From Hydrogenophaga sp. (lineage in GTDB: Bacteria > Pseudomonadota > Gammaproteobacteria > Burkholderiales > Burkholderiaceae_C): a stretch of DNA of 50,721 bases. The stretch spans positions 1 to 50,721 of the forward strand of contig JAABQG010000022.1 in the NCBI GenBank assembly GCA_011391595.1, in the 5' to 3' direction. Every line of letters starts with the position of its first letter. The stretch's first letter is position 1. The notes beneath the pieces are model-generated. The model saw only the letters and a list, made by a program, of their open reading frames with translations, was not told the origin of the DNA and searched no databases. Shown here in pieces: positions 12,912 through 22,652 of this stretch. A program made the position numbers and the translations under genes.

Positions 12912-13697
12912 TCAGCGCTGGCTATCCGACACAAGTGCGCTGGCGTGCAGACAGATCGCCGCTGCCGCAGCGACATTGAGCGACTCTTCACCCCCCGGCT
13001 GGGCGATCCGCACTGAAATCGACGCCTTTTCGGCGAGCGCAGCGCCAACACCCTGCCCTTCGTGACCCAGGATCCAAGCGCAGGGAAAGGGCGGCACCAC
13101 TTCGTGAAGAAAAGCGCCTTGGTGGGAACTGGTCACGACCAGCGGTATCGCCAGTGCGTCAAGAAAATCGGGCCCGACACCTTCGAAAAGTTGCAGGCCG
13201 AAATGCGCGCCCATGCCGGCACGCAGCACCTTGGGCGACCACAATGCCGCCGTCCCCTTGAGCGCAACGATCTGACGGAATCCAAATGCACCCGCGCTGC
13301 GCAAAATGGAGCCGACATTGCCGGCATCCTGTATGCGGTCCAGAACAACCGTGGCGGCCCCCGTCAATAGGTCACTGCCAGCCGGCGGTTCAATCAGGAA
13401 CCCCATCGAGGCCGGCGACCCCAGTGCACTGATTTCTGCAAAAAGGCGATCCGAAAGTACTACGTTTTTTATAGCGCAATATGCCCATTCGACGCTGGTC
13501 TGGGCTAAAAATGACTCTGAAACAACAGAAACAGCTGGTTTCAGACCTCGGGTCAGCGCCGCCCGGCACAGGTGATCTCCCTCCAGCCAGACCAGGCCTT
13601 GCTTGCGGTACGCGGTACTTTCCTGCGACAACCGGCGCAAGTCCTTCACAAGGGCGTTATCGCGAGAATTGATGAAAAGAGGTGCGGGCTGATTCAT
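12912..13697 (-). CDS. TrmH (SpoU) family RNA 2'-O-methyltransferase
   Basis: A 261-residue knotted SPOUT methyltransferase, probably acting on rRNA or tRNA with S-adenosylmethionine. An N-terminal substrate-binding domain (about 1-100) is followed by the three SpoU motifs: [20 protein letters not shown] (motif 1), [11 protein letters not shown] (motif 2) and [13 protein letters not shown] (motif 3). The exact target nucleotide cannot be deduced, and RlmB-like is only one possibility. The ATG overlaps the rnhB stop as ATGA (13694-13697), so it is translationally coupled to rnhB. Residues around [11 protein letters not shown] are encoded by copy B of the dispersed repeat, read from its opposite strand, without breaking the frame. 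Confidence 0.9.
   Translation of the reverse strand: MNQPAPLFINSRDNALVKDLRRLSQESTAYRKQGLVWLEGDHLCRAALTRGLKPAVSVVSESFLAQTSVEWAYCAIKNVVLSDRLFAEISALGSPASMGFLIEPPAGSDLLTGAATVVLDRIQDAGNVGSILRSAGAFGFRQIVALKGTAALWSPKVLRAGMGAHFGLQLFEGVGPDFLDALAIPLVVTSSHQGAFLHEVVPPFPCAWILGHEGQGVGAALAEKASISVRIAQPGGEESLNVAAAAAICLHASALVSDSQR
13468..13512 (+). repeat. Dispersed repeat, copy B (inside the trmH-family gene)
   Basis: ATAGC (13471-13475), then CCATTCGACGCTGG (13485-13498), then GGGCTAAAA. The 14-nt core is identical to that of the copy at 28987-29000. It lies inside the leftward trmH-family coding frame, in a stretch richer in A and T than its surroundings. Confidence 0.8.
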
Positions 13698-14311
13698 GGC
13701 AAGACAGCTGCGACGGGAGAAAAAGAACGTCGATGCTGTGGACAGGGCCCATGCAGACGAAGTGCGGCAAGATGCGCTGCCGTGCCATAGCCCTTGTGTC
13801 CAGCAAAGCCGTATTGCGGGAAGCGGTCATGGTACTGATTGCACCACCGATCCCGGTGCACTTTTGCCAGAATAGATGCGGCAGAGATCGCCGACACCTT
13901 GTCGTCGCCCTTGACAATGGCCTCAGCCAGGACATCCAGCCGGGGCAGGCGATTGCCATCCACCAGCACCTTGGCGGGTTTCAGGCGCAAACCCTCGACC
14001 GCTCGCTGCATGGCCAGCATCGTCGCCTGCAGGATATTCAAGGCATCAATCTCCTCTACGCTTGCTTCGGCGATCGAAAAGCACAGCGCCCGGGCACGAA
14101 TCTCGTCAAAAAGCCTTTCACGCCTGAGCGCCGTCAACTTCTTGGAGTCCGCCAGGCCGCCTATGGGATTCAAATCGTCCAGAATCACGGCGGCAGCAAC
14201 GACGGGCCCGGCAAGTGGCCCTCGACCGGCCTCGTCCACGCCCGCAATCAAGCCAGGTCGGTGCCATACCAGCGCAGCCTGCTCAGCTTGCAAGAAGTCT
14301 CTCGATCGCAT
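13694..14311 (-). CDS. rnhB: Ribonuclease HII
   Basis: RNase HII removes ribonucleotides and RNA primers from RNA-DNA hybrids. From the ATG at 14311 the protein is 205 residues, normal for the family. It contains [19 protein letters not shown] with the catalytic Asp26-Glu27 pair, [19 protein letters not shown] with a third carboxylate, and [12 protein letters not shown]. This start overlaps the end of lpxB by 29 bp; later GTG or TTG starts are possible but less like the family. Overlap with lpxB upstream and an ATGA overlap with the trmH-family gene downstream indicate one transcript. Confidence 0.95.
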   Translation of the reverse strand: MRSRDFLQAEQAALVWHRPGLIAGVDEAGRGPLAGPVVAAAVILDDLNPIGGLADSKKLTALRRERLFDEIRARALCFSIAEASVEEIDALNILQATMLAMQRAVEGLRLKPAKVLVDGNRLPRLDVLAEAIVKGDDKVSAISAASILAKVHRDRWCNQYHDRFPQYGFAGHKGYGTAAHLAALRLHGPCPQHRRSFSPVAAVLP

Positions 14312-15434
14312 CTGTGGCCAGTTGTGCTGTATCCCGCCGAAGTTCATGATGCAGCGAGGTAAACCGCTGCTCCAGAGCACGGACCTTTTCCGGCGAATCA
14401 AGCCAGTTCAGCACCGCACCGGCCAGGGCCTCAGGCGTGGCGTCTCCCTGCAGGAGTTCAGGCACGACGAATTCCCGGCAAAGGATATTCGGTAAACCGA
14501 CCCATGGCTGCAAATTCCTGCGGCGCATGATCTGCCAGGAGATCCAGTTCATCCGATAGCCGATCACCATCGGGCGTTTGAACAAGGCCGCCTCCAGAGT
14601 TGCCGTGCCACTTGCAATCAATGTGACATCGCAGGCCGCAAGCACTTGGTGTGACTGGCCAGCCACGACTTCCACGCGCCCGGCAAGCCCGCTGGCACTC
14701 ACGGAAGCCTCGATTGCAGAGCGCAGGAACGGCAAGGCAGGAAGAACAAGACGCACCGAGGGCCGCGCCTGCAGAATCAGCCTTGCAGCCGCCAAAAAAG
14801 GGCCGGCAATGTACTTGACCTCAGATTCCCGGCTCCCCGGAAGCAGTGCCACCACGGTCTCATCAGGTCGCAGTCCCAATGCAGCCCGGGCAGCGAGCCG
14901 GTCAGGAACCATGGGAATCACACTCGCCAGCGGGTGGCCGACATAGGTTGCGGCAATTCCGTGCTGGGCCAAAAGTCCCGGTTCAAACGGAAATATGCAC
15001 AGAACGTGGTCAGCGCAGCGCCGCAGCTTTTCGAGCTTCCCGGCGCGCCAGGCCCAAAAGGAAGGACTCACAAAATGCACAGTCAGGATCTGGGCGGCCT
15101 TGAGCCGTGCTTCAAGTCCGAAATTGAAATCCGGGGCATCGATACCGATGAAGACTTCAGGTCTGCTGGCCAACAAGCGTCTCCCGAGTTCACGGCGAAT
15201 CGACAGCAACCTGAAAAGATGTGGCAGGACTTCGATGTAACCCCTCACGGCCAGCAAGCTTTGAGGCCACCAGGCGTCGAATCCACGGCGCAGCATCTGC
15301 GGCCCACCGATGCCCACGGCCTGCAGTCCTGGCCAGCGCACCACAAGGGCATCGAGGAGCAATCCGGCCAGAAGATCCCCTGAGGGCTCGCCAGCAACCA
15401 GGCCGAAGGTGAGCTTACGGGGTTCCAATTCCAC
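14283..15434 (-). CDS. lpxB: Lipid-A-disaccharide synthase
   Basis: LpxB joins lipid X and UDP-2,3-diacylglucosamine to form the tetra-acyl disaccharide of lipid A at the inner face of the cytoplasmic membrane. The 383-residue protein has the GT19 features: [16 protein letters not shown] near the start, [40 protein letters not shown] and the UDP-site region [12 protein letters not shown]. It begins with GTG at 15434, 9 bp after lpxA; no in-frame ATG fits better. Its substrates require LpxD activity, yet the lpxD in this operon is broken (see 16685-17205). Confidence 0.96.
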   Translation of the reverse strand: MELEPRKLTFGLVAGEPSGDLLAGLLLDALVVRWPGLQAVGIGGPQMLRRGFDAWWPQSLLAVRGYIEVLPHLFRLLSIRRELGRRLLASRPEVFIGIDAPDFNFGLEARLKAAQILTVHFVSPSFWAWRAGKLEKLRRCADHVLCIFPFEPGLLAQHGIAATYVGHPLASVIPMVPDRLAARAALGLRPDETVVALLPGSRESEVKYIAGPFLAAARLILQARPSVRLVLPALPFLRSAIEASVSASGLAGRVEVVAGQSHQVLAACDVTLIASGTATLEAALFKRPMVIGYRMNWISWQIMRRRNLQPWVGLPNILCREFVVPELLQGDATPEALAGAVLNWLDSPEKVRALEQRFTSLHHELRRDTAQLATDAIERLLAS

Positions 15435-15443
15435 GTCCCCGCT

Positions 15444-16232
15444 TCAGCGAGCGATACCGCGCGGTGCGTTGACGAGGAATGCACTCATCAAGGCGATGTC
15501 GCCCGCAATCTCCGGTGCATCGGATACGAGGTCCAGAATGGCCTGACGGGCTCCGTCCAGGGTCATGCCTTGACGGTACAGCAGTCGGTGCATGTGTTTG
15601 ACCATTGCCAGCCGCGCAGCGGAAAAATCACGCCTGCGCAATCCAACCGTATTGATGCCGCGCACGGTCATGGGATTGCCATCCACCAGCATGAACGGTG
15701 GAACGTCCTGGGAAACCGCACTTGCGAAGCCGACCATGGCATGCGCGCCAACCTTGACGAACTGGTGAATCCCCGTCAGCCCACCGACTGTCACCCAATC
15801 GGCCAAATGAACGTGCCCGCCCAGCGTGGTGTTGTTCGCCAGCGTAGTGTGATCGTCCACGCGGCAGTCATGCGCAATATGGCAATAGGCCATGATCCAG
15901 TTCCGGCTACCGATGCGGGTAACGCCGCCGGCGGCCTGCACGCCAAGATTGATGGTGCAGAACTCGCGGATGGTATTGTCATCGCCAATGATCAACTCCG
16001 AGGGTTCACCTGCGTACTTCTTGTCCTGTGGCACAGCGCCGATCGAGTTGAACTGAAAAATTGTGTTGTTCTTCCCAATGGTGGTGCGGCCCTCGATGAC
16101 GCAATGGGGGCCAACGTGCGTCCCAGGTCCAATGTGCACATCGGGCCCGATCACCGTATAAGGTCCGACCGTGACGGTCGAGTCCAACTCGGCAGTTGAA
16201 TCCACCAGCGCGGTGGGATGGATGTTCACCAT
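15444..16232 (-). CDS. lpxA: UDP-N-acetylglucosamine acyltransferase
   Basis: LpxA transfers a 3-hydroxyacyl chain from acyl carrier protein to the 3-OH of UDP-GlcNAc, the first step of lipid A synthesis. From ATG 16232 ([20 protein letters not shown]) the protein is 262 residues, the same as E. coli. A left-handed beta-helix of hexapeptide repeats (for example [20 protein letters not shown]) occupies about residues 1-185 and includes the catalytic-His context [11 protein letters not shown]. The C-terminal helical domain begins around [13 protein letters not shown]. It starts 8 bp after fabZ and precedes lpxB. Confidence 0.97.
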   Translation of the reverse strand: MVNIHPTALVDSTAELDSTVTVGPYTVIGPDVHIGPGTHVGPHCVIEGRTTIGKNNTIFQFNSIGAVPQDKKYAGEPSELIIGDDNTIREFCTINLGVQAAGGVTRIGSRNWIMAYCHIAHDCRVDDHTTLANNTTLGGHVHLADWVTVGGLTGIHQFVKVGAHAMVGFASAVSQDVPPFMLVDGNPMTVRGINTVGLRRRDFSAARLAMVKHMHRLLYRQGMTLDGARQAILDLVSDAPEIAGDIALMSAFLVNAPRGIAR

Positions 16233-16240
16233 GACGCGGC

Positions 16241-16681
16241 TCACACAACGCGGCGGATGGTGCAAATCAGTTCAGCCTCGCAGGCCAGTTCATCGCCGAC
16301 CTTGGCACGCGCCTTGAATTTGTAAATCCCAGCTTTCATGCGATCGAGCTCTGCCTCCAGGACAAGTTGGTCGCCGGGCTCGACAGGACGCTTGAATCGC
16401 GCACCATCGATGCCGGCAAAATAAAAGATGGTCTGATCGTCCGGGAGCACGCCCAAGGCGTCAAAGGCCATCAATGCCGCGGTTTGGGCCATGGCCTCGA
16501 GCATCAATACCCCCGGCATTACGGGACGCTGAGGGAAATGCCCGACAAAATAGGGTTCATTGATCGAGACATTCTTCAAAGCCTTGATTCTCTTGCCCGT
16601 CTCCAGTTCAAGCACCCGGTCGACCAGGAGGAAGGGGTAGCGGTGCGGAAGCCGCTTAAGTATTTCGTGAATATTCATCAT
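16241..16681 (-). CDS. fabZ: 3-hydroxyacyl-[acyl-carrier-protein] dehydratase FabZ
   Basis: FabZ dehydrates 3-hydroxyacyl-ACP during fatty acid elongation and competes with LpxA and LpxD for the same substrate. From ATG 16681 the hot-dog-fold protein is 146 residues. It has [13 protein letters not shown], the active-site His48 in [14 protein letters not shown] and Glu62 in [12 protein letters not shown]. The frame is open further upstream, but that part corresponds to the decayed 3' end of lpxD, so the start is placed at the conserved MMNIHEIL. It lies immediately downstream of the lpxD remnant and 8 bp before lpxA. Confidence 0.97.
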   Translation of the reverse strand: MMNIHEILKRLPHRYPFLLVDRVLELETGKRIKALKNVSINEPYFVGHFPQRPVMPGVLMLEAMAQTAALMAFDALGVLPDDQTIFYFAGIDGARFKRPVEPGDQLVLEAELDRMKAGIYKFKARAKVGDELACEAELICTIRRVV

Positions 16682-16684
16682 GAT

Positions 16685-17205
16685 GCAAATCCCTGTCTCC
16701 AATGTTCTTCCGTTGAGTCCGACCTCAGCGCTGGCCGACGATCGCGATGCCTGGGAAGCAGCCTCCGCCGTGGCTGCTGCCATCTCCAAAGCAGCATTGT
16801 CGTCGATGGAGACGCTGCCGGCGAACCTCTGAGAGCGACAGCTTCAACTGCGACATGAGCAATGCCGCAATTTCCAGCATACCAAGTCTCGTGACCCACA
16901 ATCAGTGCGATTTGGCCTTTCGCGGAAGCGGTAGCAACGAGGTCGCCGACAAAACACGCCATTTGCAGACGCGCTGCCCAAGCGTGAGGAGTGGCTGGGC
17001 AAGCATTGCCATTTGCAAAGCTGTCAAGGCGGGTGAGAAAACGGGCGGGGCGAACCAACAAGTTTCAGATACCTCGACGCCAAGCCGAGTCTGCCAATGC
17101 GTTCGCGCCGGAAGGAATCACTATAGCCAGGGCTGGATGAAGCAGGCGCAGGACGGCCGAACTCACCACCACGCAGGCGCCCAAAGCATCCTTATATGGA
17201 CGCTC
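16685..17205 (-). pseudogene. lpxD: Decayed lpxD (UDP-3-O-acylglucosamine N-acyltransferase) remnant
   Basis: In Burkholderiales lpxD (about 1 kb) sits between skp and fabZ; here only about 0.5 kb lies between them. No intact frame is present, but LpxD landmarks occur in order, leftward, in shifting frames. GYSDSFRRERIGRLG lies near 17130-17087 (compare FGFA..WVKIEQLG). GVEVSETCW at about 17080-17055 compares with DVEIGANTCIDR. RLDSFANGN at about 17030-17004 compares with KLDNxIQIGHN. MACFVGD at about 16962-16942 compares with MAGCVGVAG. LIVGH at about 16905-16890 and SIDDNAAL at about 16811-16788 compare with the C-terminal PIDDNAAW. The spacing between anchors is close to the real protein. 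The N-terminal half, roughly 190-200 codons, is gone. The comparison uses remembered family sequence; no alignment was run. Confidence 0.85.
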
Positions 17206-17207
17206 GT

Positions 17208-17726
17208 CTATTTGGCGTTGCCACTGTTCAAGACCTTCAGCACCTTGTCGGTGATGTCATGCTTCGGATTGATGTAGACAGCTTCCTGGAAGATAGCGTC
17301 GTACTTCTCTGCCTCGGCGACCTGCTTCACAACCCGGTTGGCTCGCTCAAGGACCTGTTGCAGTTCTTCATTCTTGCGGGCATTGAGATCTTCCTGGAAT
17401 TCACGGCGCTTGCGTTGCAGATCGCGATCCTGTTCAACCAACTGCTTTTGTCGGGTCAAACGCTGACTTTCTGACAATGTCAGCGCATCACGCTCGAACT
17501 TTTCCGAAGCGGCCTTGATGGAATTGCCCAACTCGCTGATTTCCTTCTCGCGCCGGGAAAACTCTTGCTCGAGCTTGCTTTGCGCGGCCTTGGCGCTGCT
17601 GGCTTCCCGGAATATTCTGTCGGTGTTGACAAAGCCAGCCTTGAACTCCTGTGCTTGCACTGCAGTGCCAAAGGCAAGCCCGGCCAAGGCCAATGTCAAC
17701 CAATAGGTGGATCGTAGGAATTTCAT
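17208..17726 (-). CDS. skp: OmpH/Skp family periplasmic chaperone
   Basis: Skp is a periplasmic trimeric chaperone that holds unfolded outer-membrane proteins on their way to the BAM complex. The 172-residue precursor has a signal peptide (about 1-25, ending TAVQAQ). The mature part begins EFKAGFVNTDRIFREA, typical of the family. A long charged coiled-coil region follows, about residues 45-130, rich in E, K, R and Q and forming the tentacles. Its start codon overlaps the bamA stop (TAATG at 17724-17728), so the two are coupled. Downstream comes the broken lpxD. Confidence 0.95.
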   Translation of the reverse strand: MKFLRSTYWLTLALAGLAFGTAVQAQEFKAGFVNTDRIFREASSAKAAQSKLEQEFSRREKEISELGNSIKAASEKFERDALTLSESQRLTRQKQLVEQDRDLQRKRREFQEDLNARKNEELQQVLERANRVVKQVAEAEKYDAIFQEAVYINPKHDITDKVLKVLNSGNAK

Positions 17727-20023
17727 TAGAAGGACGAGCCAATCTGAAATTGAAAGTTCTGAATTCTATCCCCTGGTTGAGTACGGAACGGATATGCATA
17801 AGCGATTCGGAGCGGACCAAGCGGAGATATCCAGCTGATACCGACGCCCGCAGAAGCCCGGAGCTGCTCGGCTGAAGGCGTCTGGTTCTGGGACCATACG
17901 TAACCGGTATCGGCGAATGCGTACATCCGCAGCGTCTTGTCAGTCCCGGTCCCCGGCACCGGCGCATAGAACTCCCCGTTGAGTACGAACTTCTTTGCGC
18001 CCCCGATAAAAGATCCCGTCACGTCCCGGGGACCGAGCGTATTCTGGTCGAATCCGCGAACGGAACCCTGACCGCCTGCGTAAAAGTTCTTGAATACCGG
18101 AAAGGGCTTGCCATTCAGCCCCTCTCCCCATCCAAACTCCGAATTGAAGGCCAGGTTGGTTTGGCGGGTGACCGGAAGGTACAGCTGGTACTGGTAGTAG
18201 ACCTTGACGAATTGCGCGTCCCCTGCGGCACCCCATTCCGACGCAAACCTCTGATTTGTACCCTTGGTCGGTAGCAAGCCGCTGTCCCTGTCGTCTCTGG
18301 ACCAGCCGATGGTCAGGGGCAGCGTATTGCTTGGATTGCCCACCTTTTCCGCGTAGAAGAGGTAGGCTGCGGGAATGTTGGTCCCGTTCCTGATATCCAT
18401 TCGCTCAAGCGCCGCGCCGAAAAAAACGGTGTCCCTTTCAGTGAACGGCACGCCAAATCGAACCCCGGCTCCGGCCGTAACAAGTTGGTAGCTTCCACCT
18501 TGATTTTCATAGGGCTTTGTACTGCGATAGTAGGCATCGTACGTTCGTGAGATGCCGTCCTTGGTGAAGTACGGGTCCGTTGTATTGAGCACCAGGACTG
18601 TGTTGTATTTACTCGTGTTGAGCTGGATACCGAGGTAATTGCCCGACCCAAATGCATTTTCCTGCTTGACCGAAACGCTCAATGCGATGCGGTCGGCCGT
18701 TGAAAAACCGGCCCCCAAACTAATGCTACCCGTCGGCTTCTCAGTGACCACCACGTTCAGATCGACCTGATCGCCTGTGCCAGGTACTTCCGTCGTATCG
18801 ATGGCAACCCCGGTGAAAAAACCCAATCGATCCACACGATCACGGGACAAGCGGATCTTTGTGCCGTCGTACCATGAAGATTCGAGCTGACGGAATTCCC
18901 GGCGAATGACTTCATCGCGGGTCCTGTCATTCCCGCTGATGTTGATTCGCCGGATGTAAACCCTGCGCGATGGTTCAGCCTGCAGCACAAGAGTCACGCG
19001 GTTGTTGACCCGGTCGATCTCGGGCCTCGCCTCTACGCGTGCAAAGGCAAAGCCGTAGTTACCGAAGTTCTCGGTAAATCTCCGGGTCGTTTCTGCCACG
19101 TCATCTGCATTGAAGGGCTCCCCCGGCCTGATGGTCACCAACGACTTGAATTCGTCTTCCTTGCCAAGAAAGTTACCCTCAAGCTTGACGGCAGAGACCA
19201 CGAAACGCTCACCCTCAGTGACGTTGATCGTGATCGAGATGTCCTGCTTGTTCGGCAGGATCGCGACCTGGGTGGAGTCGATGCGGAATTCAAGGTAGCC
19301 CCGTGAAAGGTAGTAGGACCGCAGATTCTCCAGGTCCGCATTGAGCTTGGCCCGGGAGTAGTTGTCAGATTTGGTGTACCAGCTGAGCCATCCTCCTGTA
19401 TCTTGACTGAAGGTGCCCAACAAGGTCGATTCACTGAAAACCTTGTTGCCAACAATGTTCAATTCCTTGATCTTGGCCGTGTCGCCCTCCGTGACGGCAA
19501 ATGTCAGATTGACACGGTTGCGCTCGATGGGCGTCACTGTCGTCACGACTTCAGCGCCATACAGACTCTTGTTGATGTATTGGCGCTTGAGTTCCTGCTC
19601 AGCCCGGTCAGCCAACGCCTTGTCAAAGGGACGCCCTTCCGCAAGGCCAACCTCCTTCAACATCTTTTGCAGCGCTTCCTTGTCAAATTCCTTGGTCCCG
19701 ACAAAATCCACGTTCGCGATGGTCGGCCGTTCCTCGACAATCACGACAAGCACATCACCACTTACTTCGAGGCGCACATCCTTGAACAGGCCCAGCGCAA
19801 ACAATGCCCGAATTGCCGCAGTGCCCTTTTCGTCGTTATAGGTGTCCCCTATCCGAAAAGGCAGTGAGGCAAAAATGGTACCCGCCTCAACGCGCTGGAG
19901 TCCTTCGACGCGAATGTCTCGGACCGCAAACGGATCGACAGCCCAAGCCGTATTGGCCGCAAAGACCATGGCCATTACGGCCGAAACGGTTCGCAGACGA
20001 AAACTTTTGAATTGCTTGTTCAT
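17726..20023 (-). CDS. bamA: Outer membrane protein assembly factor BamA
   Basis: BamA is the outer-membrane beta-barrel that inserts other barrels. From ATG 20023 it is 765 residues. A signal peptide (about 1-28, ending NTAWA) is followed by VDPFAVRDIRVEGLQRVEAG, which opens POTRA 1. Five POTRA domains extend to about residue 425. The C-terminal barrel includes the conserved loop-6 motif in GGQGSVRGFDQ and ends in a phenylalanine, as outer-membrane proteins do. It follows rseP by 46 bp and is coupled to skp. The frame stays open upstream of the ATG, but that extension lacks a signal peptide at its head and is rejected. Confidence 0.97.
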   Translation of the reverse strand: MNKQFKSFRLRTVSAVMAMVFAANTAWAVDPFAVRDIRVEGLQRVEAGTIFASLPFRIGDTYNDEKGTAAIRALFALGLFKDVRLEVSGDVLVVIVEERPTIANVDFVGTKEFDKEALQKMLKEVGLAEGRPFDKALADRAEQELKRQYINKSLYGAEVVTTVTPIERNRVNLTFAVTEGDTAKIKELNIVGNKVFSESTLLGTFSQDTGGWLSWYTKSDNYSRAKLNADLENLRSYYLSRGYLEFRIDSTQVAILPNKQDISITINVTEGERFVVSAVKLEGNFLGKEDEFKSLVTIRPGEPFNADDVAETTRRFTENFGNYGFAFARVEARPEIDRVNNRVTLVLQAEPSRRVYIRRINISGNDRTRDEVIRREFRQLESSWYDGTKIRLSRDRVDRLGFFTGVAIDTTEVPGTGDQVDLNVVVTEKPTGSISLGAGFSTADRIALSVSVKQENAFGSGNYLGIQLNTSKYNTVLVLNTTDPYFTKDGISRTYDAYYRSTKPYENQGGSYQLVTAGAGVRFGVPFTERDTVFFGAALERMDIRNGTNIPAAYLFYAEKVGNPSNTLPLTIGWSRDDRDSGLLPTKGTNQRFASEWGAAGDAQFVKVYYQYQLYLPVTRQTNLAFNSEFGWGEGLNGKPFPVFKNFYAGGQGSVRGFDQNTLGPRDVTGSFIGGAKKFVLNGEFYAPVPGTGTDKTLRMYAFADTGYVWSQNQTPSAEQLRASAGVGISWISPLGPLRIAYAYPFRTQPGDRIQNFQFQIGSSF

Positions 20024-20069
20024 GAATGTGTCTAATGGCGGCTCAACGCCCGTGCGCTGGCCCAAAGGG

Positions 20070-21443
20070 TTAGCCAAGAAGCCTCGTGACATCGTTGAAA
20101 AGCGCGACGAACATCATGGCCAGCAACACGGCAACGCCGCCACGCTGGAGCCGGTCCATCCAGATCTCGGATACGCCACGCCCCGTCAACCCCTCCCAAA
20201 GATAATACATCAGGTGTCCTCCATCGAGGACGGGTAGCGGCAACAGGTTCAGCACGCCCAGACTGACGCTGATAAGCGCAAGAAATACGAGATACTGAGT
20301 TATCCCCAGACTGGCAGATTTTCCAGCGTAGTCTGCAATCGTCAACGGCCCGCTCAGATTCTTCAGGGAAACCTCGCCAATCACCATGCGCCCCATCATG
20401 CGCAACGTCAACAGCGAAACCTCCCAGGTGCGTTCAACCCCCCTCCACAATCCGTCCAGAGGGCCATGGCGAACGATCGTCATCTCGGGTGCCGCCCCGA
20501 CGTAGGCGCCAATCCGTCCGACAATCTGTGTGCCGTCAGGTTTGACTTCCGGCACAACCGTCAAGTTGAGCGTCTGCCCCTCCCGCTCAACACGCCAGGT
20601 GTTCGCTATCGGTTCCTGTCCCCGCACAGAGGCTCGAATCAGCAGACGCAACTGATGACCATCGACAACCGGGGTCTCGCCAACACGCAAGACCAAGTCA
20701 CCATTTTGCAGGCCCGCGCGTGCCGCCGCACTTTCAGGTAAGACGTCGCCGATGACGGCTCTGGTCCAGGGACTCGCGATTCCAATCCTTTGAAACAACT
20801 GTGGATCGGCATCGTTTGCCTTGAGCGTTGACAGGGGCAGAACCAAGTCGCGCCCCGCGCCGTCAGGACGTGAAGCCACGGTCAGGAGAACATCCCTGGC
20901 ATCAAGCGCGCCACGCGTGAGCAGCCAGCGCAGAGTCTCGAAGGACAATACCTCGGCCTGCTCCTCGCCTGCAAACCCGGCGCGTTGGACCCATTCCCCA
21001 CCCCGGATGCCAGCTCGCTCAGCGATCGAACCCGGCACCGGACTGGCCAGGACGGCCTTGGGTTCATGCACGCCCGACCAGTTGACGATCGAGTAAAGAA
21101 CCACAGCCAGCAGAAGATTGGCCAACGGGCCTGCCGCGACCACGGCAGCGCGATAGCGCAGGGGCTTGAGGTTGAAGGCCATCGGCAATTCCGCCGGGGC
21201 TACCGGCCCCTCCCGTTCATCCAGCATTTTCACGTAGCCACCCAGCGGAAATGCGCAGATCACAAACTCGGTTGCCTGTCCTTGTCGCTGGATTTTGGGC
21301 TGCCAGCGCATCAGGGGTCGTCCGAACCCGACGGAAAAGCGCAGAACCTTGACGCCACAGGCGACAGCCACACGGTAATGGCCATATTCGTGGACCGCGA
21401 TCAGCACACCCAGCGCAACGGCAAACGCAATAACTGTCAGCAT
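20070..21443 (-). CDS. rseP: RIP metalloprotease RseP
   Basis: RseP is an inner-membrane site-2 protease that cleaves the anti-sigma factor RseA after DegS, releasing sigma-E under envelope stress, and also clears signal-peptide remnants. The 457-residue protein has the zinc motif HEYGH at residues 18-22 in the first transmembrane helix. Two PDZ domains lie between roughly residues 120 and 300, with KNLSGPLTIADYAG afterwards. The second active-site motif, PLPVLDGGHLMYY, is near residue 400. A final transmembrane segment precedes the C-terminus. It lies between dxr and bamA as in many Gram-negatives. Confidence 0.97.
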   Translation of the reverse strand: MLTVIAFAVALGVLIAVHEYGHYRVAVACGVKVLRFSVGFGRPLMRWQPKIQRQGQATEFVICAFPLGGYVKMLDEREGPVAPAELPMAFNLKPLRYRAAVVAAGPLANLLLAVVLYSIVNWSGVHEPKAVLASPVPGSIAERAGIRGGEWVQRAGFAGEEQAEVLSFETLRWLLTRGALDARDVLLTVASRPDGAGRDLVLPLSTLKANDADPQLFQRIGIASPWTRAVIGDVLPESAAARAGLQNGDLVLRVGETPVVDGHQLRLLIRASVRGQEPIANTWRVEREGQTLNLTVVPEVKPDGTQIVGRIGAYVGAAPEMTIVRHGPLDGLWRGVERTWEVSLLTLRMMGRMVIGEVSLKNLSGPLTIADYAGKSASLGITQYLVFLALISVSLGVLNLLPLPVLDGGHLMYYLWEGLTGRGVSEIWMDRLQRGGVAVLLAMMFVALFNDVTRLLG

Positions 21444-21461
21444 GGAGTTCCTTGATCGTCC

Positions 21462-22652
21462 TCAGCGCGCAATGCGCCCAACCACGGCATTCGCAGCCAT
21501 TCGGGCTACGTCGTCCAACGCAATCAGGTCTTCCAGGCAATCCGGTTGGCTACAGGTGACCGTTGCCAGCGTTTCGAGGTTGACGCGATGGATCTGGTCG
21601 AAACGGATACGTCGTCCGAGGAAGGCCGCAACCGCAACCTCGTTGGCCGCATTGAGCACAGCACAGGTCCCCGAGGGACCCCGCAAGGCCGACCAAGCCA
21701 GTTGCAAGCCCGGAAAGCGCTCAGGATGGCCGTTGACGTCGAGCGCCTCAAAGGTCATCGCCGGGATGGCGGAAAAATCAAGGGCAGCAGCACCCGATGC
21801 AATGCGTTCAGGCCAAGACAGGCCATAGGCAATCGGTCCGCGCATGTCAGGCGTACCCAGTTGCGCCACCACCGAATGGTCGTGAAACTGAACCATTGAA
21901 TGAATGATGCTCTGGGGATGGATCACGACCTCCAGCTGTTCTGGCGACACCCCGAAAAGATACCTGGCCTCGATCACTTCGAGCGCCTTGTTCATCATTG
22001 TGGCGGAATCCACTGAAATCTTTTGGCCCATGACCCAATTTGGATGCGCGCAAGCCTCCTCCGGAGTCACGTCCCTGAGTGTTCCAACGTCGCGCGTGCG
22101 AAATGGTCCGCCCGACGCCGTCAGAATGACCTTTTCGATGCAATGCGCCCAGGAGGCGGGATCCGATGGCAAGGACTGGAACACCGCTGAATGCTCACTG
22201 TCGATGGGCAACAAGGTGGCGCCTCCCTTCTTGACAGCGCGCAGGAAGACATCGCCGCCGACCACAAGCGCCTCCTTGTTCGCCAGAAGCAGCCGCTTGC
22301 CCGCTTTGGCCGCGGCCAGGCACGGAGCCAGGCCGGCTGCGCCTACGATCGCCGCCATGACAACATCTACCGATTCGTGAGACGCTATTATTTCAAGAGC
22401 ATCTTTGGACCATAAGACGTTGGATTCAAGCCCATTTATCCTGATTTTCTCAGCCAGGATGCGGCCGTGCGGCTCACTTGCCATGACAACATACCGCGGC
22501 TTGAACTGCACCGCCTGCGCCAGCATGAGCTCAACCTGGGTCGATGCACTGAGTGCAAATACTTCGTAACGGTCCGGGTGCCTTGCCACAACATCCAGGG
22601 TGCTGGTTCCGATGGAGCCGGTGGACCCCAGAACCGTAACGCGCTGCTTCAT
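21462..22652 (-). CDS. dxr: 1-deoxy-D-xylulose 5-phosphate reductoisomerase
   Basis: Dxr (IspC) converts DXP to 2-C-methylerythritol 4-phosphate with NADPH, the committed step of the MEP isoprenoid pathway and the target of fosmidomycin. The 396-residue protein starts with the NADPH-binding VTVLGSTGSIGTSTLDVV. It has ALVVGG and LLPIDSEHSAVFQSL with the metal-binding residues, and SASGGPFR. Other MEP genes (ispD, ispF) are in this window at 45 kb. Its ATG overlaps the cdsA stop by 4 bp (22649-22652). Confidence 0.97.
   Translation of the reverse strand: MKQRVTVLGSTGSIGTSTLDVVARHPDRYEVFALSASTQVELMLAQAVQFKPRYVVMASEPHGRILAEKIRINGLESNVLWSKDALEIIASHESVDVVMAAIVGAAGLAPCLAAAKAGKRLLLANKEALVVGGDVFLRAVKKGGATLLPIDSEHSAVFQSLPSDPASWAHCIEKVILTASGGPFRTRDVGTLRDVTPEEACAHPNWVMGQKISVDSATMMNKALEVIEARYLFGVSPEQLEVVIHPQSIIHSMVQFHDHSVVAQLGTPDMRGPIAYGLSWPERIASGAAALDFSAIPAMTFEALDVNGHPERFPGLQLAWSALRGPSGTCAVLNAANEVAVAAFLGRRIRFDQIHRVNLETLATVTCSQPDCLEDLIALDDVARMAANAVVGRIAR
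22384..22440 (+). repeat. Doubtful dispersed-repeat copy H (inside dxr)
   Basis: GACCATAAGACGTTGG followed by AAGCCCATTT resembles the repeat core CGACCATTCGACGCTGG and its tail. The encoded Dxr segment has about the usual length, so this may be chance similarity. Confidence 0.25.

Noticed and set aside
16747-17277. Rightward 176-codon frame over the lpxD remnant
   Set aside because: It runs antisense into skp, has no family resemblance, and the leftward strand carries ordered LpxD fragments.
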